Part shown: in pieces, positions 37,771-46,087 of the stretch | How the letters are laid out: each line of letters opens with the position of its first letter | Numbering within the stretch: position 1 is the stretch's first letter | Assembly (NCBI RefSeq): GCF_029278605.1 | Contig: NZ_CP119572.1 | Location: 1,302,001-1,366,000, forward strand | DNA length: 64,000 nucleotides | Direction of reading: 5' to 3' | From: Cupriavidus sp. WKF15 | GTDB taxonomy: Bacteria; Pseudomonadota; Gammaproteobacteria; Burkholderiales; Burkholderiaceae | The notes under the pieces: model-generated | Told to the model about the DNA's origin: nothing | Database searches by the model: none | The model's input: the letters and a program-made list of their open reading frames with translations, nothing else | Translations under genes and position numbers: made by a program

Positions 37771-39219
37771 ATGGATGTCTCAGCCGCGTCTTCACGCGTC
37801 GACACCTTCAATTACGGCGTCGTAAGGCAGTTCGCTGTCATGACGGTAGTCTGGGGGATCGTCGGCATGGCCGTCGGTGTGCTACTGGCAGCACAGCTGA
37901 TCTGGCCGGATCTCAACTTCAATACGCCATGGCTGTCATTCGGCCGGCTGCGACCGCTGCATACCAATGCGGTGATCTTTGCCTTCGGCGGCAGCGCGCT
38001 GTTTGCGACCTCGTACTATGTGGTGCAGCGTACCTGCCAGGCCCGCCTGTTCTGCGGTCCGCTTGCGGCCTTCACGTTCTGGGGCTGGCAGTTGGTGATC
38101 GTCGCGGCTGCCATCACGCTGCCGCTTGGCATCACCAGCTCGAAGGAATATGCCGAACTGGAATGGCCGATCGACTTGCTGATCACCGCCGTATGGGTGG
38201 CCTATGCCATCGTCTTCTTCGGCACCATCGTCAAGCGCAAGACCCGGCATATCTACGTCGCCAACTGGTTCTTCGGCGCGTACATCCTGACCATCGCCAT
38301 CCTGCATATCGTCAACAACATCGAGATGCCGGTGTCGATGTGGAAGTCCTATTCCGCCTACGCTGGCGTGCAGGATGCCATGATTCAGTGGTGGTACGGC
38401 CATAACGCCGTCGGCTTCTTCCTGACAACCAGCTTCCTGGGCATGATGTACTACTTCATCCCGAAGCAGGCGGAACGGCCCATCTACTCGTATCGCCTGT
38501 CCATCGTCCACTTCTGGGCGCTGAACTTCACCTACATGTGGGCCGGCCCGCACCACCTGCAGTACACCGCACTGCCTGACTGGGCGCAATCGCTGGGCAT
38601 GGTGTTCTCGCTGATCCTGCTGGCGCCGTCCTGGGGTGGCATGATCAACGGCATCATGACGCTGTCGGGTGCCTGGCACAAGCTGCGCACCGATCCGATC
38701 CTGAAGTTCCTGGTCGTGGCGCTGTCGTTCTACGGCATGGCGACGTTTGAAGGCTCGATGATGTCGATCAAGACCGTCAACGCGCTCTCGCACTACACGG
38801 ACTGGACCATCGGACACGTGCACTCGGGCGCGCTGGGCTGGGTGGCGATGATTTCCATCGGCTCGCTCTATTACCTGATTCCGCGCCTGTTCGGCGAGAA
38901 ACAAATGTACAGCGTGCGACTGATCGAGTGGCACTTCTGGATCGCCACCATCGGCGTGGTGCTCTATATCGCCTCGATGTGGATCGCCGGTGTGATGGAA
39001 GGCCTGATGTGGCGCGCCACGCAGCCGGACGGCACGCTGACCTACGCATTCGTTGAGGCGGTCAAGGCGAAATATCCGTTCTACCTGATCCGTCTGCTTG
39101 GCGGAATCTGCTTCCTGTCCGGCATGCTGCTGATGGCCTACAACGTCGCGAAAACCATCATCGGCAAGCGCGCGGTGGATGCGCCGATTCCGGCCAGCAT
39201 TCCTGCCTCTGCCCACTGA
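37771..39219 (+). CDS. ccoN: cbb3-type cytochrome c oxidase subunit I
   Basis: A 482-residue catalytic subunit with about 12 membrane helices. It binds the low-spin heme b and the heme b3-CuB centre that reduces oxygen at high affinity. Conserved histidines are visible in [26 protein letters not shown] (CuB/heme region), [17 protein letters not shown] and [14 protein letters not shown]. It is first in ccoNOQP behind a perfect FNR site, so it should be made under low oxygen. Confidence 0.97.
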   Translation: MDVSAASSRVDTFNYGVVRQFAVMTVVWGIVGMAVGVLLAAQLIWPDLNFNTPWLSFGRLRPLHTNAVIFAFGGSALFATSYYVVQRTCQARLFCGPLAAFTFWGWQLVIVAAAITLPLGITSSKEYAELEWPIDLLITAVWVAYAIVFFGTIVKRKTRHIYVANWFFGAYILTIAILHIVNNIEMPVSMWKSYSAYAGVQDAMIQWWYGHNAVGFFLTTSFLGMMYYFIPKQAERPIYSYRLSIVHFWALNFTYMWAGPHHLQYTALPDWAQSLGMVFSLILLAPSWGGMINGIMTLSGAWHKLRTDPILKFLVVALSFYGMATFEGSMMSIKTVNALSHYTDWTIGHVHSGALGWVAMISIGSLYYLIPRLFGEKQMYSVRLIEWHFWIATIGVVLYIASMWIAGVMEGLMWRATQPDGTLTYAFVEAVKAKYPFYLIRLLGGICFLSGMLLMAYNVAKTIIGKRAVDAPIPASIPASAH

Positions 39220-39237
39220 TCCATCAGGATAGAAACG

Positions 39238-39900
39238 ATGTCCGAAAAACAAAGCTTCTTTTCCCACGAAACGCTGGAGAAGAACATCGGCTGGCTGATC
39301 ATCTGCACGATCCTGGTGGTCAGCATTGCCGGCCTCGTGCAGATTGTGCCGCTGTTCTTCCAGCATTCCACGACCAAGCCCGATGTGGGCATCACGCCGT
39401 ATTCGCCGCTTCGGCTGATGGGCCGCGATATCTACATCCGTGAAGGCTGTGTCGGCTGCCATTCGCAGCAGGTTCGCACGCTGCAGGCCGAGACGGAGCG
39501 CTATGGCCATTTCTCTACGGCGGGCGAGTCGGTCTACGACCATCCGTTCCTGTGGGGGTCCAAGCGTACCGGGCCCGACCTCGCGCGCGTCGGCGGACGC
39601 TACTCCGATGACTGGCAACGCATTCACCTGCGCAATCCGCGCGATGTCGTGCCGGAGTCGGTGATGCCGTCTTATCCATGGCTTGAAAAGGCGCAACTGC
39701 CGACCAACGACATCCAGGCCCGCATGCGCGCGCTGGTGCGACTGGGGGTGCCGTACACCGAGGCGGAAATCGCCAAGGCGCCCGAAGAACTGAAGAACAA
39801 GAGCGAAGAGGATGCGCTGGTCGCCTATTTGCAGGGACTCGGCACCAACCGTCGCAATGTGCGTGTGGACGCGGCCGCAGCCGCGCCCGCGAAGGAGTAA
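39238..39900 (+). CDS. ccoO: cbb3-type cytochrome c oxidase subunit II (mono-heme cytochrome c)
   Basis: A 220-residue subunit with an N-terminal membrane anchor (about residues 19-41) and one heme c site in [13 protein letters not shown] near residue 71, with a Met ligand likely in [12 protein letters not shown]. It passes electrons from CcoP to CcoN. It starts 18 bp after ccoN and is followed by ccoQ after 3 bp. Confidence 0.97.
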   Translation: MSEKQSFFSHETLEKNIGWLIICTILVVSIAGLVQIVPLFFQHSTTKPDVGITPYSPLRLMGRDIYIREGCVGCHSQQVRTLQAETERYGHFSTAGESVYDHPFLWGSKRTGPDLARVGGRYSDDWQRIHLRNPRDVVPESVMPSYPWLEKAQLPTNDIQARMRALVRLGVPYTEAEIAKAPEELKNKSEEDALVAYLQGLGTNRRNVRVDAAAAAPAKE

Positions 39901-39903
39901 GTC

Positions 39904-40068
39904 ATGGCAATGCTGACTGCTTTTGCCACGGTCGTGTCGATGGTCGTATTCCTGGGCATCTGCTGGTGGGCCTGGTCGAATGGCCGGCAAGCCGCCAACC
40001 AGGAGTCCGCCATGCTGCCGTTCGCACTGCCTGACGAGACCCACACAACATCGAGCCGGAATACCTAG
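39904..40068 (+). CDS. ccoQ: cbb3-type cytochrome oxidase subunit CcoQ/FixQ
   Basis: A 54-residue small subunit: MAMLTAFATVVSMVVFLGIC forms one membrane helix followed by WWAWSNGRQAANQESAMLPF, the usual CcoQ pattern. It stabilises the oxidase in other bacteria. It sits between ccoO (3-bp gap) and ccoP (2-bp gap). Confidence 0.93.
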   Translation: MAMLTAFATVVSMVVFLGICWWAWSNGRQAANQESAMLPFALPDETHTTSSRNT

Positions 40069-40070
40069 TC

Positions 40071-40985
40071 ATGAGCGATTTCTTTTCCGATTTCTGGAGC
40101 TACTACATCGCCGCCATCGCGCTCGTCGGCATCGTCTGGTGCGTGTGGCTGCTTTTTTCGCAACGCAAGGTCACGAAGGTTGTCAACCCCAGCGATGACA
40201 CCGGCCATGTCTGGGACGGCGATCTGCGCGAGCTGAACAATCCGCTGCCACGCTGGTGGATGTGGATGTTCCTGCTGGCTTGCATCTTTGGCCTGGCCTA
40301 CCTGGTCCTCTATCCGGGACTGGGCTCCTATGCCGGTGTGCTGAAGTTCTCCACGCAAGGGGAACTGGCCGCGCATCAGCAGGCGCAGGAGAAGCTGCAG
40401 CACGATGTCTACGCCAAGTACCTGAACATGGACATCAAACAGGTCGCGGCAGACCCGCAGGCGCGCGAGATCGGCCAGCGCCTGTTCCTGAACTACTGCG
40501 CGCAATGCCACGGCTCGGACGCGCGCGGCAGCCGCGGCTTTCCCAACCTGACGGACCATGACTGGCTCTATGGCGGAGAACCCGAGACGATCCAGCAGAC
40601 CATCACCAAGGGCCGCAATGGTGTGATGCCGCCGTTTGCCTCGACTGTTGATGGCAAGCTTGCAGCGGATGTGGCGCAGTATGTGAGGTCGTTGTCTGGC
40701 CTGTCGTTTGACCCGATCCGTGCATCGCGCGGCGAGAGCACGTTCAAGTCCACGTGCGCGGCATGCCATGGCGCAACCGGCAAGGGCAACCAGGCACTCG
40801 GCGCGCCGAACCTGTCCGACAATGTTTGGCTGTACGGCAGTTCGGAAGGCAGCATTGTCGAAGCCATCCTGAAGGGCCACAACAACCGCATGCCGGCGCA
40901 CGAGGAGATCCTGACTCCCGAGCGCATCCGCATGCTGACGGCCTACGTCTGGGGTCTTTCCAATACCGGAGGCTCAGGACAATGA
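40071..40985 (+). CDS. ccoP: cbb3-type cytochrome c oxidase subunit III (di-heme cytochrome c)
   Basis: A 304-residue subunit with two N-terminal hydrophobic stretches (about residues 5-25 and 60-80) and two heme c sites, NYCAQCHGSDARG near residue 140 and STCAACHGATGKG near 225. WDGDLRELNNPLPRWWMWMF is characteristic of CcoP. It receives electrons from soluble cytochrome c. Last structural gene of ccoNOQP; ccoG starts 49 bp downstream. Confidence 0.97.
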   Translation: MSDFFSDFWSYYIAAIALVGIVWCVWLLFSQRKVTKVVNPSDDTGHVWDGDLRELNNPLPRWWMWMFLLACIFGLAYLVLYPGLGSYAGVLKFSTQGELAAHQQAQEKLQHDVYAKYLNMDIKQVAADPQAREIGQRLFLNYCAQCHGSDARGSRGFPNLTDHDWLYGGEPETIQQTITKGRNGVMPPFASTVDGKLAADVAQYVRSLSGLSFDPIRASRGESTFKSTCAACHGATGKGNQALGAPNLSDNVWLYGSSEGSIVEAILKGHNNRMPAHEEILTPERIRMLTAYVWGLSNTGGSGQ

Positions 40986-41034
40986 CCACCGACTCAGGTC
41001 CGGGATGCGCGATCGCGGCTGAAGGAGCGCATCC

Positions 41035-42507
41035 ATGAATGCACCCGGGACAGAACCACTGGCCCGCGCGGCCGGCCCGCAAGGGCCGGCGTCGTCGCCT
41101 GTCGAAACCTCCGACGAAACGCTCTACGAGGTTCGACGCAAGATATACCCGCGCTCGGTGACGGGCGCGTTCTCCAACTGGCGGGTCTGGATGGTACTCC
41201 TGACCCAGCTTATCTACTACGGCACGCCCTGGCTGCAATGGAATGGCAGACAGGCCGTGCTGTTCGACCTTGGCGCGCGCAAGTTCTATATCTTCGGACT
41301 GGTGCTCTGGCCACAGGATGTCATCTATCTTGCCGTCCTGCTGGTGATTTCCGCGCTGGCGCTGTTCCTGTTCACGGCGATTGCCGGCCGGCTTTTCTGC
41401 GGCTACGCGTGTCCACAAACGGTCTACACCGAAATATTCATGTGGATCGAGCGACATGTCGAAGGCGACCGCTTCGCGCGGATCCGCCTGGACGGTGATC
41501 CCTGGAGCGCGCGCAAGTTCCGCCTGAAGGCTACCAAGCACTCCCTGTGGATACTGGTCGCGCTGTGGACGGGCTTCACGTTCATTGGCTACTTTGCGCC
41601 GATCCGTGAGCTTGGCGGCCAGGTACTGAGCTTCTCGCTGGGTCCGTGGCAGGCGTTCTGGATGCTTTTTTACGCCTTCGCCACGTGGGGGAATGCAGGC
41701 TTCATGCGCGAGCAGGTCTGCAAGTACATGTGTCCGTATGCGCGGTTCCAGAGCGTGATGGTCGACCCCGACACCTATGTGGTCACCTACGACGTCGGGC
41801 GCGGCGAGCCGCGCGGCAGCCGGTCGCGCAAGGTGGATCATCACCAGGCCGGGCTAGGTGACTGCGTCAACTGCAGCATCTGCGTGCAGGTGTGCCCGAC
41901 CGGCATCGATATCCGTGACGGGTTGCAATACGAGTGCATCGGTTGCGGTGCCTGCATCGATGCATGCAACCAGGTCATGGACAAGATGGACTACCCGCGC
42001 GGGCTGATCCGCTATACGTCCGAGAATGCCATGCGCAAGGCGCTGTCGGCCGCTGCGGCGCGCAAGCGGCTGGTGCGGCCGCGGACCATCATCTACTCGA
42101 TTATCTGGCTGGTGATGGTTGCAGGTTTCGTGGCTTCGCTTGCGCTGCGCACGCCATTGAAAGTGGACATCATCCGTGACCGCGGGGCGCTTGGGCGTGA
42201 GGTGGACGGGCGCTGGATCGAAAACGTCTATCGACTGCAACTCATCAATACCACCGAGGCGCCCATGCGCATCAGCGTGAAGGCCGAGAGCGACGAACTG
42301 AAGAACATGACCGTCGAGTACGATCCGGACGCGCAGGCTCTGGCGCCGACATCGAACAGGCTGGTGCCGATCCGGATTCGCGTGCCGATCGACGATGCCG
42401 CGCAAGGTACGCACAAGATCAGCGTGACAGTGACCAGCGAAGGTGCGGGGCAAGGTAGTGCGCAAATCAGGCAATCTACCAGTTTCATCGTGCCACGCAA
42501 TTTGTGA
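41035..42507 (+). CDS. ccoG: cbb3 oxidase accessory protein CcoG (FixG/RdxA)
   Basis: A 490-residue membrane iron-sulfur protein, known as a Cu(II) reductase aiding cbb3 assembly. There are about five membrane segments, with CGYACPQTVYTEIFMW near residue 122 and a double 4Fe-4S ferredoxin segment (CVNCSICVQVCPTGIDI, then CIGCGACIDACN, about 278-312). A C-terminal periplasmic Ig-like domain follows (YRLQLINTTEAPMRISV). It is part of the cco gene run in the same direction. Confidence 0.95.
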   Translation: MNAPGTEPLARAAGPQGPASSPVETSDETLYEVRRKIYPRSVTGAFSNWRVWMVLLTQLIYYGTPWLQWNGRQAVLFDLGARKFYIFGLVLWPQDVIYLAVLLVISALALFLFTAIAGRLFCGYACPQTVYTEIFMWIERHVEGDRFARIRLDGDPWSARKFRLKATKHSLWILVALWTGFTFIGYFAPIRELGGQVLSFSLGPWQAFWMLFYAFATWGNAGFMREQVCKYMCPYARFQSVMVDPDTYVVTYDVGRGEPRGSRSRKVDHHQAGLGDCVNCSICVQVCPTGIDIRDGLQYECIGCGACIDACNQVMDKMDYPRGLIRYTSENAMRKALSAAAARKRLVRPRTIIYSIIWLVMVAGFVASLALRTPLKVDIIRDRGALGREVDGRWIENVYRLQLINTTEAPMRISVKAESDELKNMTVEYDPDAQALAPTSNRLVPIRIRVPIDDAAQGTHKISVTVTSEGAGQGSAQIRQSTSFIVPRNL

Positions 42508-42591
42508 TGCTAAGGGCGGCACGGCGCGTCGGCGCTGTGCCGTACCAAACCGCGAGCGCCTCGATGAGGCGTTGACGAAGGGGGCAAGGCG

Positions 42592-42807
42592 ATGCAAGAA
42601 AGCAATCCGTGGTGGAAAGAGCCGTGGCCGTGGCTGCTGATGAGTGGTCCGTTGCTGGCCATGGTGGCTTGCGGCGTGACTATCTGGCTGGCTTCCACTC
42701 ATCCTGACCGGCCAGTGGTCGATGGTGTGGCCCGGCATGGCCTGGTTGTCGAGAAGGTGGCAGGTGCCTCGGGCAGTGCCAAGGCACCGCAAGCGAGGCA
42801 GCCATGA
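42592..42807 (+). CDS. Short FixH/CcoH-like membrane protein
   Basis: A 71-residue protein with one membrane helix (WPWLLMSGPLLAMVACGVTIWLA). The NPWWKEPWPW lead is the signature found at the N-terminus of FixH-family proteins. The usual periplasmic domain of about 100 residues is missing, and the family's YYKQGL-like motif is only faintly kept (VARHGLVVEK). CcoH stabilises cbb3 oxidase assembly elsewhere; a reduced version of that role is inferred from position after ccoG. Its stop overlaps the next gene's start. Confidence 0.72.
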   Translation: MQESNPWWKEPWPWLLMSGPLLAMVACGVTIWLASTHPDRPVVDGVARHGLVVEKVAGASGSAKAPQARQP

Positions 42808-43049
42808 GGCTGCGCTGGCTGATGTGGGTACTGTGGCCGGCGTTCCTGATGGCCGGGGTTGCCACGGCAACTGTGTTTTCCGTGGTGGACCCTGGCGACC
42901 TGAATTTCTTCGGTCAGCCGATCGAGGCCTCGCGCGAGGCGGTCTATACGATCGGTTTCCTGCTGGCCTGGATATTCTGCGCATTGTCCAGCGGACTGAC
43001 GCTGTACACCATGCCGACAAAGCTCAGCGAAACGGACGAGCTGGAGTAA
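42804..43049 (+). CDS. Small two-helix membrane protein of the cco cluster, unknown function
   Basis: An 81-residue protein with two hydrophobic segments (LMWVLWPAFLMAGVATATVFSV and YTIGFLLAWIFCALSSGLTLY) separated by DPGDLNFFGQPIEASREA. I recognise no family. Its ATG overlaps the stop of the FixH-like gene (ATGA), so the two are translationally coupled. The position at the end of ccoNOQP-ccoG suggests an accessory role in cbb3 biogenesis (inference). Confidence 0.78.
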   Translation: MRLRWLMWVLWPAFLMAGVATATVFSVVDPGDLNFFGQPIEASREAVYTIGFLLAWIFCALSSGLTLYTMPTKLSETDELE

Positions 43050-43063
43050 GAAGCGGCAGGAAT

Positions 43064-43090
43064 TGACCGCCTTGCCACGCGAGGCGGTCA
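43064..43090. terminator. Hairpin between the cco cluster and fnr
   Basis: TGACCGCC (43064-43071) pairs with GGCGGTCA (43083-43090) around 11 bases between two convergent genes. There is no clear T-run, so its efficiency is uncertain. Confidence 0.5.
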
Positions 43091-43097
43091 GATGGCC

Positions 43098-43823
43098 TCA
43101 GCAGGAGCGGCTGTAGACTTGCTTGATGCCCGCCATGTCGACTAGCTTGACGTGACGTTGACGGATCTGGATCAAGCCGGCCTCGGCAAATCGTGAGAAC
43201 AGACGGCTGACCGTTTCGAGCTTCAGACCCAGGTAGCTGCCGATTTCTTCCCGGCTCATGCGCATGACGAACTCGGTCGACGAATACCCGCGGGCGGACA
43301 AGCGCTCGGACAGGTTGATGAGGAACGCGGCAAGCCGCTCCTCGGCGCGCATGGAGCCAAGCGTGACGAGCATGAGCTGGTCATGCGAGATTTCCTTGCC
43401 CATCAGGCGCAGGAACTGCTGCTGCAACGATGGCAGGTCGATGGACAGCGACTGGAGATCGGCCAGGCGAACGACGCATACCTCCGTGTCTTCGAGGGCG
43501 GTGGCATCCGAGGCGTGCTGCATCTCTCCCAGGCCGTCGAGGCCAACCACTTCGCCTGGCAAGTGGAAACCGGTGATTTGCGAGCGGCCGTCTTCCGTGG
43601 TGACATGCGTCTTCAGGGTGCCGAAGCGAATGGCATAGACCGCAGTCAGCGGATCGCCCATGCGGTAAAGAGTTTCGCCCTTGTGGACACGGACACGTTC
43701 CTGCACCAGGGTGTCCATCTTCTGCAGGTCCTGCTGGCTCATGCCCACCGGCAGGCACAATTGCCCCATGCCGCAAGTGGAGCAACGGGGCGACATCTCG
43801 GTGACGGGGATGGATGTTAGCAA
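43098..43823 (-). CDS. fnr: FNR-type oxygen-sensing transcription regulator
   Basis: A 241-residue Crp/Fnr protein. The cysteine cluster CSTCGMGQLC near residues 15-24 plus a central Cys in EDTEVCVVRL supply the four 4Fe-4S ligands of FNR. A cyclic-nucleotide-like domain, dimer helix and helix-turn-helix follow. The recognition helix LKLETVSRLFSRF carries the E-x-x-S-R pattern that reads TTGAT, matching the two FNR boxes before ccoI and ccoN. This frame starts with TTG at 43823; an ATG at 43796 (MSPRCSTC) is an alternative that removes nine residues. Confidence 0.93.
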   Translation of the reverse strand: MLTSIPVTEMSPRCSTCGMGQLCLPVGMSQQDLQKMDTLVQERVRVHKGETLYRMGDPLTAVYAIRFGTLKTHVTTEDGRSQITGFHLPGEVVGLDGLGEMQHASDATALEDTEVCVVRLADLQSLSIDLPSLQQQFLRLMGKEISHDQLMLVTLGSMRAEERLAAFLINLSERLSARGYSSTEFVMRMSREEIGSYLGLKLETVSRLFSRFAEAGLIQIRQRHVKLVDMAGIKQVYSRSC

Positions 43824-43902
43824 TTGGAACCTGCAGTATTGGAGCGGCGAGGGCGCAATACGTGCATTTTAACGCGCGATGTGATGCGGTAGGGAGTTGC
43901 AG

Positions 43903-44658
43903 TTGACTTTTGGTGTGCTACTCAGTGTTTTCATGCTCGCCTTGCTAGGGGGCTTCCACTGCGCTGCCATGTGTGGTGGCGTAGCGCTGGCTGTCGAGCA
44001 ACGCGCCGCCGGCGTACCCGTTGCCGTTGTGCGGCGCCCACAGGACTGGCTCGTGGAGCTCCTTGTCATGCATGTCGGGCGTATTTCCACTTACATGCTG
44101 CTTGGTGCGCTGCTGGGCGCCTTGGGGGCGACGGCCTGGCGTCAGGACTATCTGCCCGTCCAGCGCTGGCTGTTCGGAGTCGGCAGCGCCTTGCTGCTAC
44201 TGTCTGGCTGGCGCTTGATACGCGGCGAGGCCTTTACCATCGTGTGGCTGGAGCGCCTCGCGGCGCGTGCGGTTAGCGCCAGTGCCGCCGGCATGGCTCG
44301 ATTGGGCAGAAAGACGACGGAAGCCAAGGCTCGGCGGGGCGGCCTGGCACGCCGCTATGGGATGGGACTGGCTTGGGGTTTGGTGCCCTGCGGCATGGTT
44401 TATGGGGCCCTGGCCCTTGCTTTGCTGGCCGGAAATGCGCCCTCGGGGGCGCTGGTGATGGGCGCCTTTGGCCTCGGTACGTTGCCTAATCTGCTGGCGC
44501 TGTCGAGCTTTTCGGGGCTTTTGCGCGCCTGGTCGCGACGGAGCTGGGTAAGGGTCGGGGCCGGCTTGGCCGTCATGGCATTCGGTGCATTGGGAATCGG
44601 CCGAGCGGTGTTGTTGCCACATTCCCTGGCAGAGCATGGGTTCTGCCTGGTGTTCTGA
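43903..44658 (+). CDS. Sulfite exporter TauE/SafE or DsbD-like membrane protein near cco genes
   Basis: A 251-residue membrane protein with six or so helices. GGFHCAAMCGGVALA near residue 17-31 and LVPCGMVYGALALALLAG near 160-177 are marks of the SafE/DsbD_2 group, often found beside cbb3 oxidase genes and thought to act in metal or redox supply for oxidase assembly. There is no ATG at the 5' end. The TTG at 43903 sits six bases after AGGGAG and is chosen over a TTG at 43897 that is too close to it. Divergent from fnr. Confidence 0.8.
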   Translation: MTFGVLLSVFMLALLGGFHCAAMCGGVALAVEQRAAGVPVAVVRRPQDWLVELLVMHVGRISTYMLLGALLGALGATAWRQDYLPVQRWLFGVGSALLLLSGWRLIRGEAFTIVWLERLAARAVSASAAGMARLGRKTTEAKARRGGLARRYGMGLAWGLVPCGMVYGALALALLAGNAPSGALVMGAFGLGTLPNLLALSSFSGLLRAWSRRSWVRVGAGLAVMAFGALGIGRAVLLPHSLAEHGFCLVF

Positions 44659-45206
44659 AACCACTCCATACGCTCTGGCGCCGCGCGGTGGTTGCAGGTG
44701 TGGGCTGGAATGCCATACAATCATCTCCATTGCGGTATCGCGCGGCGTGGTTCCGAGCGGCGCCCGGCAGCCCTTCCAAAAAGGGGGCGCGCCCAGGGTT
44801 TCGGGCAAAGCGCCGACAATTCGGCACCGAACCTTTCCGCAGTCCATCCGGTTCACAATATCTGTTCAAAAGTCCGGCTGGCTTTGCGGCCGTGGTGCAG
44901 TCATTGCTGGCCCTGCTTCCGATATCCGTTTTTCTTGCGGCCGAGGCGGACTTTAGCCGGAGGCCATGTCTGCCCATATGGGCGCGTGCAAGAGGTTCGT
45001 GCACTGGTACTTGCCGGTGACCGGGCAATCTCCTGCCGGAACACACCCGGCAAATCGATGCAACAGAAGATGCACGGCCTCGAGGCGAAGAGCTTTCGGG
45101 TTTGCTGCGCGACGAGATGGCGGTGGCAATCGCACCGCTGAATCCACAATGTCCAGGGCTCCGGGTTCGTCCGGGAGCAGGTGCAAAGACAGGCTGCACA
45201 CCCAAC
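44659..45206. other. 548-bp region without a supported gene before scpB
   Basis: Frames across this stretch have no recognisable protein and no family match. A small hairpin AACCAC/GTGGTT lies just after the SafE-like stop. The remainder may be an untranslated leader of scpB; no RNA family was recognised. Confidence 0.5.
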
Positions 45207-46082
45207 ATGAATACCCAAGAGGCGAAAATCGTCCTCGAGACTGCGCTGATCTGTGCGCAGGAGCCCCTGCGCGTGAGCGACCTGCGTCGGCTGTTTGCCG
45301 ATGATGTCGGCGCTGACACGATTCGGGCCCTGCTTGATGAATTGCGCCAGGACTGGCGCCAGCGTGGGGTCGAGTTGGTGGCGTTGGCCAGCGGCTGGCG
45401 TTTCCAGAGCCGACCGGAGATGCGGGAATACCTGGATCGCCTTAATCCCGAGAAGCCGCCCAAGTATTCCCGAGCGGTCATGGAGACGCTGGCGATCATT
45501 GCGTACCGGCAGCCGGTGACGCGCGGCGACATCGAGGAGATTCGCGGCGTGACGGTCAGCACGGAGGTGGTCAAGAAGCTGGAAGACCGCGGCTGGATCG
45601 AGGTCATCGGTCACCGCGATGTGCCAGGCCGGCCAGCGCTCTATGCGACCACCAAGGCATTCCTCGATGACCTTGGGCTGCGTACGCTGGATGAGCTGCC
45701 GCCTCTCGAGGACGCCCAGGCGCAGGCGCAGGCGGCGCTGCTGGACCAGCAGGCGATTGATTTTGAAGAGATGGCAACGGCGCGGCCGGCGGCCGGCGAC
45801 GAAGAGGCCTTCCCTGAGCCAGAGGTGGCTTCGCCGGCCGGCGCAGCCGTTGGTGTAGCTGAATCCGCTTTGGTGGCTGGCGACGAGCCGGCAGACGGAG
45901 CTGGGGTTGTCGAGCAGGCCTGCGCCGATGCCATGCAAGTGGCGGATCTCGCGTCGGCCGTGACCGAGGCAAATGGCTTCCATGTCGAGAGCGCGCCGGA
46001 CAAGCAGGACGGCGGTAATTCTTCCGGCGACGACGCTGCGCCGCCGCACGCGAGCGAGCACGACGAGCGCGTGCCCAACTGA
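45207..46082 (+). CDS. scpB: Segregation and condensation protein B
   Basis: A 291-residue kleisin-associated winged-helix protein of the SMC complex, acting in chromosome compaction. Core motifs are [19 protein letters not shown] near residue 12, [32 protein letters not shown] near 86 and [18 protein letters not shown] near 145. The last 110 residues are an acidic Ala/Glu/Asp-rich tail not found in short ScpB proteins. The ATG at 45207 gives the family N-terminus [11 protein letters not shown]. No scpA is visible in the window. rluB follows 5 bp downstream. Confidence 0.92.
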   Translation: MNTQEAKIVLETALICAQEPLRVSDLRRLFADDVGADTIRALLDELRQDWRQRGVELVALASGWRFQSRPEMREYLDRLNPEKPPKYSRAVMETLAIIAYRQPVTRGDIEEIRGVTVSTEVVKKLEDRGWIEVIGHRDVPGRPALYATTKAFLDDLGLRTLDELPPLEDAQAQAQAALLDQQAIDFEEMATARPAAGDEEAFPEPEVASPAGAAVGVAESALVAGDEPADGAGVVEQACADAMQVADLASAVTEANGFHVESAPDKQDGGNSSGDDAAPPHASEHDERVPN

Positions 46083-46087
46083 ACAAT

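Noticed and set aside
44692..45141. A 149-codon frame in the gap before scpB
   Set aside because: Composition rich in Arg, Cys and Trp without motifs, and no good ribosome binding site.
45160..45190. A tRNA T-arm-like string (GGGTTCGTCC within a small hairpin) before scpB
   Set aside because: No acceptor stem, anticodon arm or CCA end could be fitted around it.
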